From Ectothiorhodospiraceae bacterium (GTDB lineage Bacteria > Pseudomonadota > Gammaproteobacteria > Nitrococcales > Halorhodospiraceae), in contig PUNM01000095.1 of the NCBI GenBank assembly GCA_003552625.1, positions 39,324 through 103,323 on the forward strand: a stretch of 64,000 nt of DNA, written 5' to 3'. The translations under genes were made by a program, and so were the position numbers. This document shows positions 37,621 through 47,175 of this stretch, one piece after another (the stretch's first letter is position 1; each line of letters opens with the position of its first letter). Under the pieces are notes generated by a model. It was not told where the DNA came from. It did no database searches and worked only from the letters and a program-made list of their open reading frames with translations.

Positions 37621-38892
37621 ATGCTGCGCACCGTCTATACCGCACTCCTTTACGGCCTCGCACCGGCCCTGTTGATCTGGCTCTATCGGGCCTCCCGGCA
37701 ACGCGGCGGCAACCGCTTCTGGCGCGAGCGCCGGGGCCGCTACCTGCCGGACTCGGCCGGGGCTGCGAGCCCGCTCTGGGTCCACTGCGCATCGGTCGGC
37801 GAAGTCCGCACCGCGGCGCCGCTGATCCACGTCCTGGGTGAACAGCGCCCGGACCTCCCCCTGCTGGTCACCACGGCCACCGCTACGGGGGCCGATACCG
37901 CCGCCCGGGTCCTCCCGGCCGGCGTGCTGCACGCCTACCAGCCTCTGGATTGGCCCGGGGCCGTGGGCCGCTTTCTGGACCGCTTCCGACCGCAGATCGG
38001 GGTCATCCTGGAGACAGAAATCTGGCCCAATCTGTACGCGGCCGCACAGCAGCGCGGCGTGCCACTGCTGTTGACCAACGCCCGAATGTCCCAGCGCACC
38101 CTGAACGGCCCGGCGCTGATCCGGCGACTACAAAGCCGGGCCCTGGCCCGGGTGGATCGGGTCCTGGCACGGAGCGTACCCGATGCCCGACGTTTCTCCG
38201 CTTTCGGGGTATGCGACCAGCGACTGGAGGTGGTGGGCAGCCTCAAGCTCGCCCCACCCCATCGGCCGACTCCTGAGCCCTTCGCCTTCGGCCGTCCGGC
38301 CATCGTCGCCGCCTCGACCCACGACGACGAAGAGGTTCGCATCGCACAGGCCTGGGACGGAGCGCGCCAGGAGAGCGTCGTCCCCCAGCTGCTCACCATC
38401 GTCCCGCGCCATCCGGAACGCGGTGTGGCGGTGCGGGACAGCCTGCGCCATGCCGGATTCCGCACGGCGCTCCGCTCGGCCGGGGACGACTGGAGGGACT
38501 ACGAGATTTACGTGGTGGACACCCTGGGGGAACTGGAGAGCTTCATGGCCGGCGCGGAGCTGGTGATCATCGGTGGCTCTCTGATCCCGCGCGGCGGGCA
38601 GAACCTGGTCGAGCCCGCACGGCTGGGGCGCCCCATCCTCTTCGGCCCCCACATGAGCAACTTTGCGGAGGAGTCGGAGCGGCTCCTGAACGCCGGCGGC
38701 GCTCAGCGCTTCCTCGACGATGCGGACCTGCAGCACGCCATCGGCGAGCTGGCCCGGGACCGGCAGGCCCGGGAGGAGCTCGGCCGCCGGGCAGCAGCCA
38801 CGGTCGCCGCCGCCCAGGACACCGCCGAGACCTATGCCAAGGCCATCCTCGAACGGCTACCCCGGGCCGCCGAGCCCGGAGATAACCGCTAG
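37621..38892 (+). CDS. waaA: 3-deoxy-D-manno-octulosonic acid (Kdo) transferase
   Basis: A 423-aa GT-B glycosyltransferase that adds Kdo to lipid A precursor at the inner membrane. An N-terminal hydrophobic segment precedes WVHCASVGEVRTAAPLI with the catalytic Glu near residue 61, then ATGADTAARVLP, ILETEIWPNLYAAAQQRGVP, and the CMP-Kdo-binding C-half with VAASTHDDEEVRIAQAW, IIGGSLIPRGGQNLVEPA and GPHMSNFAEES. All match WaaA/KdtA. Its TAG stop lies in a CTAG shared with the stop of the convergent phosphofructokinase gene. Confidence 0.96.
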   Translation: MLRTVYTALLYGLAPALLIWLYRASRQRGGNRFWRERRGRYLPDSAGAASPLWVHCASVGEVRTAAPLIHVLGEQRPDLPLLVTTATATGADTAARVLPAGVLHAYQPLDWPGAVGRFLDRFRPQIGVILETEIWPNLYAAAQQRGVPLLLTNARMSQRTLNGPALIRRLQSRALARVDRVLARSVPDARRFSAFGVCDQRLEVVGSLKLAPPHRPTPEPFAFGRPAIVAASTHDDEEVRIAQAWDGARQESVVPQLLTIVPRHPERGVAVRDSLRHAGFRTALRSAGDDWRDYEIYVVDTLGELESFMAGAELVIIGGSLIPRGGQNLVEPARLGRPILFGPHMSNFAEESERLLNAGGAQRFLDDADLQHAIGELARDRQAREELGRRAAATVAAAQDTAETYAKAILERLPRAAEPGDNR

Positions 38893-40154
38893 AGCTCGTC
38901 GGCGCGCAGCTGCGGGCAGCGCTGGGCCCGAAGCACACCGCGAATCCGCGGATAGCACGGCAGGCCATTCTCGTAGGGCGGGTAGTCCTCGCCGCTGATC
39001 AGGGGCCGCAGGTAGTCGCGACAGGCGGCGGTAATGCCGAACCCATCGGGGGAGATGTACTCGGGCGGCAGCCCACGCTCCACGTTGGCCACCTGATCCA
39101 GCGGCACGTGCCCGACCGACCAGCGGTAGGGCTGCTGGGATTCACGCCGGATAACGGGCATGAAGCTGCGGTGGCCAGCAACCACCCCCTCGACGGCGGC
39201 CCGCCCGACGGCGTAAGCCTGCTCCACATCCACGCGCGAGGCCAAATGGCGCGCTGCACGCTGCACGTAGTCAACCACCGACCAGTGCAGCTTGTGGCCG
39301 GTTTCCGTGCGGATGAGTTCTGCAAGCCGCGGGGCGACCCCGCCGAGCTGGGTGTAGGCATAGATGTCGTGGCTCTGCGCCACGGAGAACAGCGAGCCAT
39401 CCGGGTTCTTCAGCCCCTCGGCGGCGACGACAACGCAGTAGCCGTGGGTATGGATGGCCATTTGCAGGTGCGTCAGGAAATGCGCCTTGTCGAAGGGCAC
39501 CTCCGGGAAGAGGATGAGCATTGGCGGCCGCCCGTCGTACTCCTGGGCGAGCGCCGCAGCGGCAGCGAGCCACCCGGCGTGGCGCCCCATCACCTCGAGA
39601 ATGAAAACGCGGGTGGAGGTGGTGTGGGCCGATTCCACGTCGAGGCTGGTCTCCCGCACCGAGGTGGCAATGAACTTTGCCGCCGATCCGAACCCGGGGC
39701 AGGCGTCGGTGGCGCCGAGGTCGTTGTCGATGGTCTTGGGGACACCCACCGCCGTAATCGGGTAGCCCATCTCCTCGCCGATGCGGGCCACCTTGGCAGC
39801 AGTGTCCATGGATCCGCCGCCGCCGTTGTAGAAAAAGTAGCCGATATCGTGGGCGCGAAAGACTTCCACCAGGCGCTCGTACTGGGCGCGGTGGGTCTGC
39901 GGATCCCCCAGGTCGAAGCGACAGGAGCCGAAAGCCCCGCCCGGCGTGTGCCGCAGGGCAGCGAGGGTGAGCGGGTCTTCCTCGTCGAGGTCGAGGATCT
40001 CCTCCTCAAGCACGCCGAGGATGCCGTTGCGCGCGGCGTAGCAGGTGCCGAAGTGCGCCGGATGGGCCCGAACAGCCTCGATCACCCCCCAGGCGCTGGC
40101 GTTGATGACGGCGGTGACACCGCCGGACTGCGCATATAGTGCGTTCTTAGGCAT
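38889..40154 (-). CDS. 6-phosphofructokinase, PPi-type family with an atypical donor site
   Basis: A 421-aa phosphofructokinase of the long PPi-dependent type, interconverting fructose-6-phosphate and fructose-1,6-bisphosphate. The family blocks are present: YAQSGGVTAVINASAWG, VGVPKTIDNDLGATDACPGFGSA (Lys140, typical of PPi enzymes), FILEVMGRHAGWLAA, AEGLKNPDGS and RRESQQPYRW. The donor-site motif, usually GGDD or GG(N/G)D in PPi enzymes and GGDG in ATP enzymes, is GGGG at residues 111-114. Donor specificity is therefore uncertain. It is divergent from fbp, and the shared 156-nt region may carry Calvin-cycle or glycolysis control. Confidence 0.9.
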   Translation of the reverse strand: MPKNALYAQSGGVTAVINASAWGVIEAVRAHPAHFGTCYAARNGILGVLEEEILDLDEEDPLTLAALRHTPGGAFGSCRFDLGDPQTHRAQYERLVEVFRAHDIGYFFYNGGGGSMDTAAKVARIGEEMGYPITAVGVPKTIDNDLGATDACPGFGSAAKFIATSVRETSLDVESAHTTSTRVFILEVMGRHAGWLAAAAALAQEYDGRPPMLILFPEVPFDKAHFLTHLQMAIHTHGYCVVVAAEGLKNPDGSLFSVAQSHDIYAYTQLGGVAPRLAELIRTETGHKLHWSVVDYVQRAARHLASRVDVEQAYAVGRAAVEGVVAGHRSFMPVIRRESQQPYRWSVGHVPLDQVANVERGLPPEYISPDGFGITAACRDYLRPLISGEDYPPYENGLPCYPRIRGVLRAQRCPQLRADEL

Positions 40155-40310
40155 GCGATCAGACTTGCAAAGTTGACGACCCTAGAATGGCGCACCAATG
40201 TACCCGAGTAAAACGCTAACCTGCCGCGACCCATCGATCCAACCGGCATTCGGCGCGCGGACGCCGGGAACACCCGGCCGGAGATGAACACATTCGAGGA
40301 GGGGCAAAAA
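40155..40310. promoter_or_regulatory. Divergent phosphofructokinase/fbp control region
   Basis: 156 nt between the two starts. A TAGAAT on the plus strand is a possible fbp -10, but no good -35 accompanies it. I see no clear operator. The GAGGAGGGG box at 40296-40304 sets the fbp start. Confidence 0.35.
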
Positions 40311-41327
40311 ATGCATATCGGGACGACGCTGACAAACTACATCATCGAGACGCAGCGCAGCCTGCCGGAGGCAACCGGCGAATTCACCGGGCTGCTCAAC
40401 GATATCTCCGTTGCCTGCAAGCGGATCTCGGACCTGGTCAACAAAGGTGACCTGGTCGGCATGCTGGGCTCGGCGGACTCCGAGAACGTCCAGGGCGAGA
40501 CCCAAAAGAAGCTGGACGTGGTCACCAACGAGGTCTTCATTGAGGCGCTGACCCAGAACGGCCACATTGCCGGCCTGGTTTCGGAGGAGATGGACGACAT
40601 CTACCCCCTGCCGAACCCCTCACGGCGCGGACGCTATCTGCTGCTCTGCGACCCGCTGGATGGCTCCTCGAACATCGATGTCAACGTCTCCGTGGGCACG
40701 ATCTTCTCCATCGTTCGAGCCCCGGAGGGCAAGGAGAAGCCTTCGACAGAGGACTTCCTCCAGCAGGGCACCGAACAGGTCGCGGCCGGCTACTGCCTGT
40801 ACGGCCCATCGACGATCCTGGTCCTGGCGGTCAAAGGCCAGGGCGTGCAGATGTTCACCCTCAACCGGGACTTCGGCGAGTTCATCCTTACCCGCAAGGA
40901 TGTGCAGATCCCGGAGGAGACCAAGGAGTTCGCCATCAACGTCTCCAACCAACGCCACTGGGAGGAACCGGTCCGCCGCTACATCGATGAGTGCCTCCAG
41001 GGCAAGGAGGGGCCGCGGGGCAAGGACTTCAACATGCGCTGGGTGGCCTCAATGGTCGCCGAAGTCCACCGCATTCTCTGCCGCGGGGGGATCTTCATGT
41101 ATCCCTTGGACGCCAAGATCAAGGCCAAGGGGCAGTCCGGTCGCCTGCGCCTGATGTACGAAGCCAACCCCATGAGCCTGATCGTCGAGCAGGCCGGCGG
41201 CGCCGCAACCACCGGGCGGCAGCGCATCCTCGAGCTCGACCCGAGCGAGATCCACGAGCGGGCGCCGGTGGTGCTCGGTTCACGCGCTGAGGTGGACGTC
41301 GTGACCCGCTACCACAACGAGGGGTAA
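40311..41327 (+). CDS. fbp: Fructose-1,6-bisphosphatase, class I
   Basis: A 338-aa class I FBPase that removes the 1-phosphate in gluconeogenesis and the Calvin cycle. The metal sites are present: [10 protein letters not shown] (Glu near 97), [24 protein letters not shown], and the substrate loop [16 protein letters not shown] with the later [25 protein letters not shown] signature. The ATG at 40311 is preceded by GAGGAGGGG at ideal spacing; the ATG at 40284 lies before that box and is rejected. It is divergent from the phosphofructokinase gene, which catalyses the opposing or reversible step. Confidence 0.96.
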   Translation: MHIGTTLTNYIIETQRSLPEATGEFTGLLNDISVACKRISDLVNKGDLVGMLGSADSENVQGETQKKLDVVTNEVFIEALTQNGHIAGLVSEEMDDIYPLPNPSRRGRYLLLCDPLDGSSNIDVNVSVGTIFSIVRAPEGKEKPSTEDFLQQGTEQVAAGYCLYGPSTILVLAVKGQGVQMFTLNRDFGEFILTRKDVQIPEETKEFAINVSNQRHWEEPVRRYIDECLQGKEGPRGKDFNMRWVASMVAEVHRILCRGGIFMYPLDAKIKAKGQSGRLRLMYEANPMSLIVEQAGGAATTGRQRILELDPSEIHERAPVVLGSRAEVDVVTRYHNEG

Positions 41328-41338
41328 ACCGCGCCCTC

Positions 41339-41650
41339 ATGGCCGTCGATCGCGCCGAGCTGCTGCGCCGGCGCCTGGAGAACCTTATCCGGGCCGGCCT
41401 TTTGCTCGGCGCGCTGGCTCTGCTCGCCGGGCTGGCCGGCTTCGTGCTCGCCGGCTGGACGGGGTTGATCTGGACTGGCGTCCTGGCCGCGACCGGGGCC
41501 TGGCTGATGACGCATCTACCGGCGCAGCTGGTGCTACGCCAGACTGGGGCGGTGCCTATCGCCTACTGGCAGGAGGCGGTGCCACCGGCACCGCAGCGGG
41601 AGCCGGCCGCCGGTGGGATCGAGATTCCGGTGCGCCGCCGGCAACGTTAG
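41339..41650 (+). CDS. Small two-TM protein resembling the N-terminal membrane part of HtpX-like M48 peptidases
   Basis: A 103-aa protein with a basic start (RRRLENLIRAG), two membrane helices (residues ~17-38 and ~41-58), then LPAQLVLRQTGAVPIAYW and a Pro/Arg-rich tail. The pattern of an R-N/L start, two helices around Gly-Trp-Thr-Gly-Leu, and a final VLR-x-x-GA segment resembles residues 1-80 of HtpX-like proteases. The HExxH catalytic domain is missing, and the next gene follows convergently after 29 nt. It may be a truncated relic or a free-standing small membrane protein. No strong ribosome binding site. The stop of fbp is 11 nt upstream. Confidence 0.6.
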   Translation: MAVDRAELLRRRLENLIRAGLLLGALALLAGLAGFVLAGWTGLIWTGVLAATGAWLMTHLPAQLVLRQTGAVPIAYWQEAVPPAPQREPAAGGIEIPVRRRQR

Positions 41651-41679
41651 CCGTCCGCAACATGCGTGCGCGGTTCGGG

Positions 41680-42600
41680 CTAGACCCAATCCTGCGGGAC
41701 GAGGTAACGCTCGGTGAGCTCCGCCTCCGGGCTGCCGGGCTCCGGCTCGTAACCGTACTCCCAGCGCACCAGCGGCGGTAGCGACATCAGCACCGACTCG
41801 GTGCGCCCGTCGGACTGGATCCCGAAGCGTGTCCCACGGTCGTGGAGCAGATTGAACTCCACGTACCGCCCCCGGCGATAGAGCTGGAAGGCCCGCTCCC
41901 GCTCCCCGTAGCGACACTCCCGGCGCCGGTCAACGATGGGTGCGTACCCCTCCAGAAAGGCCGACCCTACCCCGCGGATGAACGCAAAGGTCCGCTCGAA
42001 GCCCCAGTGGTTGAGGTCGTCGAAGAATAGACCACCGATGCCGCGCTGCTCGTCGCGGTGGGGCAGTCGAAAATACTGATCACACCAGCGCTTGAAGCAC
42101 GGATAGACATCCTCACCAAAAGGCTCGCACGCCGCCCGTGCCGTCTGGTGCCAGGCGCGGCAGTCCTCGTCGAAGGGGTAACACGGGGTCAGATCCAGGC
42201 CGCCCCCGAACCACCAGTGGGCACCCCCGCCGGGTTCTCCGGCCACGAAGAGCCGGAGGTTGGCGTGGGTCGTCGGCACGTACGGGTTCCATGGATGAAG
42301 GACCAGCGAGACCCCCATGGCCTGAAACGGCTTGCCCGCCAATTCCGGCCGCTGCTCTGTGGCGGTATCCGGAAGCGCATCGCCCATGACGTGGGAGAAG
42401 TTGACGCCGCCCTGCTCCATCAGCGCGCCGGCCTTGATGACGCGACTCTCGCCGCCACCGCCCGCCGCACGCTTCCAGCGATCCGAGCCGAAGCAAGCCG
42501 TGCCATCCCACGCCTCGACGGCATCACACACCTGCTGCTGCCAGCCGATCAACCAGTCCCGAACCCGATGCAGGCCGTCTTCGGGCATCGCCTCGCTCAT
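41680..42600 (-). CDS. hemF: Coproporphyrinogen III oxidase, aerobic
   Basis: A 306-aa oxygen-dependent enzyme that converts coproporphyrinogen III to protoporphyrinogen IX in heme (and chlorophyll) synthesis. It shows [58 protein letters not shown] (metal-binding Asp and His region), and GGLFFDDLN with [16 protein letters not shown] near the end. E. coli HemF is 299 aa. The ATG at 42600 overlaps the rsmB stop (ATGA) and follows GGAGGGG; an ATG 7 codons upstream is less likely. It implies growth with oxygen, at least at times. Confidence 0.96.
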   Translation of the reverse strand: MSEAMPEDGLHRVRDWLIGWQQQVCDAVEAWDGTACFGSDRWKRAAGGGGESRVIKAGALMEQGGVNFSHVMGDALPDTATEQRPELAGKPFQAMGVSLVLHPWNPYVPTTHANLRLFVAGEPGGGAHWWFGGGLDLTPCYPFDEDCRAWHQTARAACEPFGEDVYPCFKRWCDQYFRLPHRDEQRGIGGLFFDDLNHWGFERTFAFIRGVGSAFLEGYAPIVDRRRECRYGERERAFQLYRRGRYVEFNLLHDRGTRFGIQSDGRTESVLMSLPPLVRWEYGYEPEPGSPEAELTERYLVPQDWV

Positions 42601-43889
42601 GTACCCCTCCGCTCCAGACACGCGTAGAAAAAGCCGTCCATCCCCGCCTCACCGGGCAGAATCTGATAGCCCGTTCCCGTCGCACGGCCGGCGCCAGGGC
42701 CCGGCCCGGGCACCGCCTCCGCGTGGTCGCCGACAAAGGCCGAGACCACCTGCTGGTTCTCCTCGGGAAAGATCGAACACGTCGCGTAGACCAGGCGCCC
42801 CCCCGGCGCAAGCAGGGGCCAGAGGGCTTCAAGCAGTCGCCGCTGGGCCGTTGCCATGCGCTGCGCATCTGAAGGCTCACGGAGCCACTTGATGTCCGGG
42901 TGGCGGCGCAGCACTCCCGTCCCCGTGCAGGGCGCATCGAGGAGGATGCGCTGGAAGGGCTGTCCGTCCCACCACGATTCGGGATCGGCCGCATCCCCTG
43001 CGATGCAGTCGGCGGCGACCCCGCCCCGGCGGAGGTTCTCCGCCACCTGGCGCAGCCTGCGTGCCGAGCGATCAACGGCCACGACGCGGCACTCGGGCTG
43101 CTGCTGAAGCAGGTGCAGCGTTTTGCCACCCGGAGCCGCGCAGGCGTCGAGAACCCGCTCGCCGGGCTGAGCGTCGAGCAGCGGCGCTGCCAGTTGTGCA
43201 GCCTCGTCCTGGACCGAAAGCCAGCCGCTCTCGAACCCGGGGAGTTCCCCCACGGGGCACGGGCGGTCCAGGATCAGCGCAGCGTCGCTCACCCGGCCGG
43301 GCCGGGAGGTCCATCCGTGCGCGGCAAGCCGTTCAGCCGCGTTCTGGCGGCTTCCCTGGCGCAGATCAACACGCAGCGTCATCGGCGGATGGGCGTTCGC
43401 CGCCTCGGCGATCGCCGGCCAGTCTTCCGGCCAGGCCCGACGCAGATGCTCGGCCAGCCACGGGGGCAGCGCAAACCGGGTCGGCTCGTCCTCGGCCACC
43501 TCCGGCGTTTGCTTGTGCAGCTTGCGTAGGACAGCATTGACCATTCCGGACGCCCGCGACCGACCCAGGCGCCGGGCGACGGCCACAGCTTCCGACACGG
43601 CGGCGTGCGGCGGTGTCGATAGACCCCACGCCTCCCATGCACCAAGCACGAGCAGCGCACGCAGGGGCGGATCCCGGCGCCAGTCACTGCGCGGTGTCAG
43701 GGCGGCTACCTGGGCCTCGAGACGAGGCAGCCAGCGCAGCGCCCCGTAGGTGAGCGCCTGCAGCAGTGGGCGATCCCGCTCCACCACCTGATTCGCTTCA
43801 CGCTCCAGCGCCTCATCCAGGGTCTCGCCGCGCTCCAGGACCCGCTCCACGACGCGAACCGCGGCCTCCCGCGGAGAAACAGCCGTCAC
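42597..43889 (-). CDS. rsmB: 16S rRNA (cytosine967-C5)-methyltransferase
   Basis: A 430-aa enzyme with an N-terminal NusB-like RNA-binding domain (residues ~1-140, ending [10 protein letters not shown]) and a C-terminal Rossmann methyltransferase: [16 protein letters not shown] (SAM), [21 protein letters not shown] with the catalytic TC-type Cys, and [11 protein letters not shown] with the second Cys. Start is GTG overlapping the fmt stop (GTGA). Part of the def-fmt-rsmB run; hemF follows by overlap. Confidence 0.95.
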   Translation of the reverse strand: MTAVSPREAAVRVVERVLERGETLDEALEREANQVVERDRPLLQALTYGALRWLPRLEAQVAALTPRSDWRRDPPLRALLVLGAWEAWGLSTPPHAAVSEAVAVARRLGRSRASGMVNAVLRKLHKQTPEVAEDEPTRFALPPWLAEHLRRAWPEDWPAIAEAANAHPPMTLRVDLRQGSRQNAAERLAAHGWTSRPGRVSDAALILDRPCPVGELPGFESGWLSVQDEAAQLAAPLLDAQPGERVLDACAAPGGKTLHLLQQQPECRVVAVDRSARRLRQVAENLRRGGVAADCIAGDAADPESWWDGQPFQRILLDAPCTGTGVLRRHPDIKWLREPSDAQRMATAQRRLLEALWPLLAPGGRLVYATCSIFPEENQQVVSAFVGDHAEAVPGPGPGAGRATGTGYQILPGEAGMDGFFYACLERRGT

Positions 43890-44818
43890 TGCACACGGTC
43901 CCCCGCCTTGAGGGAATGCCCGTTGAGGTACTCGGCGGCACTTTGCTCGCGGCCGCCAGCCGGTTGCAGACGGAGAATCTCCAGACGCCCCTCCTGCGTC
44001 GCCAACTGGATCCCGCTCGCCTGCGCAGCGACCACGACTCCCGGGTCGTCCGCCGGATGACCCGGCTGTACCCGCACGGACCGTAGCCGGACCGTTCGCC
44101 CCGCCAGCTGGAGCCGTGCACCGGGCACCGGCGTCAGGGCCCGAACGCGGCGCTCCAAGGCCTCGGCAGGCTCCGTCGGATCGAGCCAGGTCTCCTCATT
44201 GGTGAGCTTGGCCGCATAGGTGACCCCTTCGTCGGGTTGCGGCTCGGCCGCGCAGTCGCCAACCAGCAGTGCGGGGAGCTTCGCCGCGAGGAGATCGGCA
44301 CCAAGGCGCGCGAGACGGTCGTGGAGCGAGCCCGCGGTCTCATCAGCACTGATCGGCGTGGCGCACCGGGCGATCATCGGCCCGCTGTCGAGCCCCTCCT
44401 CCATGTACATCAGGGTGACGCCGGTCTCACGATCCCCGGCCAGCAGGGCGCGCTGGATCGGCGCTGCTCCCCGCCAGCGGGGAAGCAGCGACGCATGGAT
44501 ATTGACGCAGCCGCAGCGCGGGGCATCCAGGATGTTCCGCCGCAGGATCTGGCCGTAGGCGACAACGATGAGAAGGTCGGCGCCGAAGGCCCGGATCCGC
44601 TGCGCTTCCTCATCGCCAAGGCGCTCCGGCTGATAAACCGGCAGGCCCTGGGCGAGGGCCGCCTCCTTGACCGGCGGCGGCGTGAGCCGCCGCCCCCGCC
44701 CTGCCGGTCGATCGGGCTGGGTATAGACCGCCACCGGGGGGTATCCCCGGGCGACCAGGGTTTCGAGCGCCGGCACCGCAAAATCCGGGGTGCCGGCAAA
44801 GACCACCCGTCCCGCCAT
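43886..44818 (-). CDS. fmt: Methionyl-tRNA formyltransferase
   Basis: A 310-aa enzyme that formylates initiator Met-tRNA with 10-formyl-THF. It has VVFAGTPDFAVPALETL, the folate/tRNA loop RPAGRGRRLTPPPVK, GCVNIHASLLPRWRGAAPIQRALL with catalytic Asn-His, and LDSGPMI with the catalytic Asp. The C-terminal OB-fold domain follows from ~205. Length is normal (E. coli 315). Its start overlaps the def stop by one base, and rsmB overlaps its stop. Confidence 0.97.
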   Translation of the reverse strand: MAGRVVFAGTPDFAVPALETLVARGYPPVAVYTQPDRPAGRGRRLTPPPVKEAALAQGLPVYQPERLGDEEAQRIRAFGADLLIVVAYGQILRRNILDAPRCGCVNIHASLLPRWRGAAPIQRALLAGDRETGVTLMYMEEGLDSGPMIARCATPISADETAGSLHDRLARLGADLLAAKLPALLVGDCAAEPQPDEGVTYAAKLTNEETWLDPTEPAEALERRVRALTPVPGARLQLAGRTVRLRSVRVQPGHPADDPGVVVAAQASGIQLATQEGRLEILRLQPAGGREQSAAEYLNGHSLKAGDRVQ

Positions 44819-45330
44819 CAGCTCGCCGCGCCGAGCTGCCGCTCGCGCTTTTCCATGCGCTTGCGCACGCGCTTGCGCTTGAGTTCCGAGAGGTAGTCGA
44901 TGAACAGGCGCCCGTCGAGGTGGTCGATCTCGTGCTGGATACAGACCGCCAGGGTGCCCTCGGCGCTCTCCTCGTAGGCCTCGCCGTTGCGATCCAGAGC
45001 CTGATAACGGACCCGGGTGGCACGCGCCACGTCATCGTAGTAGCCGGGGATGGAGAGGCAACCCTCCTCCCCGCTCGCCTCGCCGGTGGCCTCAAGAATC
45101 TCCGGATTGATGAGCACGCGAGGCTGATCGCGCTCTTCGGAGACGTCGATGACGACAACCCGTTGCGCGACGCCCACCTGGGTGGCCGCCAGACCGATAC
45201 CGCGCGCTTCGTACATTGTCTCGAGCATATCGTCGACGAGGCGGCGGACGCCGTCGTCGACCCGGGTCACCGGCGCAGCCTGCTCACGCAGACGCGGGTC
45301 CGGGTAGATGAGGATATCCAAAAGGGCCAT
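44818..45330 (-). CDS. def: Peptide deformylase
   Basis: A 170-aa metalloenzyme that removes the formyl group from nascent proteins. Its three signature motifs are present: [10 protein letters not shown] (near residue 45), EEGCLSIPG with the metal-binding Cys (~92), and QHEIDHLDG with HExxH (~135). Length is close to E. coli Def (169). The gene starts at 45330; upstream in-frame codons have no support. It leads the def-fmt-rsmB-hemF set and is divergent from dprA. Confidence 0.97.
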   Translation of the reverse strand: MALLDILIYPDPRLREQAAPVTRVDDGVRRLVDDMLETMYEARGIGLAATQVGVAQRVVVIDVSEERDQPRVLINPEILEATGEASGEEGCLSIPGYYDDVARATRVRYQALDRNGEAYEESAEGTLAVCIQHEIDHLDGRLFIDYLSELKRKRVRKRMEKRERQLGAAS

Positions 45331-45496
45331 GCTTGCAGTCTCTGCGGGTCGTTTCAGACTGCCCAGTCTAACCCAACCGCGGCACCCAAGAGAACGCGCC
45401 CCTTGCCTCGGGAGCCGGCCATCGCGAGACTCGAGGCTAGCGGCCCAAGGAACGGGACCGCGCGCACCATCCCATGGACCAGGGAGGCATACCGTC

Positions 45497-46615
45497 ATGG
45501 ACGACGACACGCTCTGCGCACTCGCCCTGCACCGCACACCGGGCGTCGGCCCGGCACTATGGCGGCGCCTGCATGACGCCTTCGGCTCCCCCGCCGGCGT
45601 CCTCGGCGCCCCGGACTCGGCACTTCGCAGTCTCGGCGTCCCAGCGGAGACGCGCACGGCCATCGCCCGCCCGGACTGGCGACAGGCGCAGGCGGATGCA
45701 GCCTGGCTCGACGGCGGCGATGGTCGCCACCTCCTGCGTCTCGACACTCCGGACTACCCCGCGCGGCTGGCGGAAACGACCGATCCACCGCCTCTACTCT
45801 TTGTCACCGGCTGCCCGCAGGCACTCGGCCACCCACAGGTCGCCATCGTCGGCAGCCGGCACGCCAGCGCCTCCGGCCAGGACCTGGCCTACGACCTCGC
45901 CGGCGCCCTGGCCGAGTCCGGGCTGGTTGTGACCAGCGGACTCGCCGCCGGGATCGACGCAGCTGCCCACCGCGGAGCCCTGGCCACCGCCGGAGGCTGC
46001 AGCAACGCCATCATCGCCACCGGGCCCGACCGCACCTATCCGGCCTACCACCGAGCGCTGCAGCAGAGCCTGGCTCAGCACGGCGCGGTGGCCGGCGAGA
46101 ACCCGCCGGGCACACCCCCGCTCGCCGGGCTCTTCCCTCGGCGCAACCGGATCGTCAGCGGCCTGTCGCTGGCGGTGGTCGTCGTCCAGGCCGGCACGCG
46201 CAGCGGCGCACTCATCACGGCGCGCCTGGCCGGCGAGCAGGGCCGGGAAGTCCTCGCCGTGCCGGGCTCCATCCACGACCCGATGGCCCGAGGCTGCCAC
46301 GCCCTTCTGCGCCAGGGGGCGAAACTGGTAGAATCCGTTCACGATATCCTGGAAGAGCTACCCGGACACGCCTTTGAAGCACCCGCCCCGCAACCGCAAG
46401 CTGTCAACCTTGATCCAGCCGCACCAAGCCCGGATGACGACGAGCAGATCCTCCTGAAGGCGCTCGGATACGACCCGGTTCCCCTCGACACCCTCCTGCA
46501 ACGGTCTGGATTGACGCTTGATAGGCTTTCATCCATTCTGCTGGACATGGAGCTAAAAGGCTTAGTGGCTGCGGTACCCGGGGGCCGGTACCAGCGGCGT
46601 AAGCCAGAGGGCTGA
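45497..46615 (+). CDS. dprA: DNA-processing protein DprA
   Basis: A 372-aa protein that loads RecA on single-stranded DNA during natural transformation. A SAM/HhH-like N-domain ([17 protein letters not shown]) precedes the Rossmann core: [77 protein letters not shown] and [14 protein letters not shown] winged-helix C-domain (~300-365) is present. The ATG at 45497 follows GGGAGG and is 166 nt from def on the other strand. smg follows after 2 nt. No other competence gene is near. Confidence 0.95.
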   Translation: MDDDTLCALALHRTPGVGPALWRRLHDAFGSPAGVLGAPDSALRSLGVPAETRTAIARPDWRQAQADAAWLDGGDGRHLLRLDTPDYPARLAETTDPPPLLFVTGCPQALGHPQVAIVGSRHASASGQDLAYDLAGALAESGLVVTSGLAAGIDAAAHRGALATAGGCSNAIIATGPDRTYPAYHRALQQSLAQHGAVAGENPPGTPPLAGLFPRRNRIVSGLSLAVVVVQAGTRSGALITARLAGEQGREVLAVPGSIHDPMARGCHALLRQGAKLVESVHDILEELPGHAFEAPAPQPQAVNLDPAAPSPDDDEQILLKALGYDPVPLDTLLQRSGLTLDRLSSILLDMELKGLVAAVPGGRYQRRKPEG

Positions 46616-46617
46616 AG

Positions 46618-47088
46618 ATGAAACAGAATGTTTTCGAAGTCCTGATGTACCTGTTCGAGAACTACCTCTACAACGAGGAAGAGCCCGGCGACCGTGACTC
46701 GCTCGAGAGCGAGCTCCACGAGGCCGGATTCAGTGCGATGGAGATCCGCAAGGCGTTCGAGTGGCTCGACGCGCTGGCCGACTCGCGAGTGCTGCCGCTC
46801 TCGCCGTCCGGGACGCCGTCGATCCGGCTTTTCGGGGAACCGGAACTGGCCCGCCTCGACACGGAGACACGCGGGTTCATCCTCTATCTTGAACAGGTCG
46901 GGATCCTGACACCGGAGAGCCGCGAACTCGTGCTCGACCGGATCCTGGCCCTCGAGGACCACGAGGTCGATCTGGACACGGTCAAGTGGGTCATCCTTAT
47001 GGTCCTGTTCAACCGACCGGGTGAGGAAGAAGCGTACAACTGGATGGAGAACCTCATGTTCGACGTCCCCACGCACCTGGTCCATTAA
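46618..47088 (+). CDS. smg: Smg family protein (DUF494)
   Basis: A 156-aa acidic protein matching the Smg/DUF494 family: MKQNVFEVLMYLFENYLYNE at the start, FSAMEIRKAFEWLDAL, the RGFILYLEQVGILTPESRELVLDRILAL block and VKWVILMVLFNRPGEE near the end. Its role is unknown; it is kept between dprA and topA in gammaproteobacteria, as here. Probably all-helical and cytosolic. It begins 2 nt after dprA, so the two are co-translated or closely coupled. Confidence 0.94.
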   Translation: MKQNVFEVLMYLFENYLYNEEEPGDRDSLESELHEAGFSAMEIRKAFEWLDALADSRVLPLSPSGTPSIRLFGEPELARLDTETRGFILYLEQVGILTPESRELVLDRILALEDHEVDLDTVKWVILMVLFNRPGEEEAYNWMENLMFDVPTHLVH

Positions 47089-47175
47089 ACCGCCTGCCGT
47101 CCCGGCCGCTGCCATTGCGCGAGCCGCCGGGACGTGCGGAACCCGCCCTCCTGCAATCCGCGAACGACACACCCC

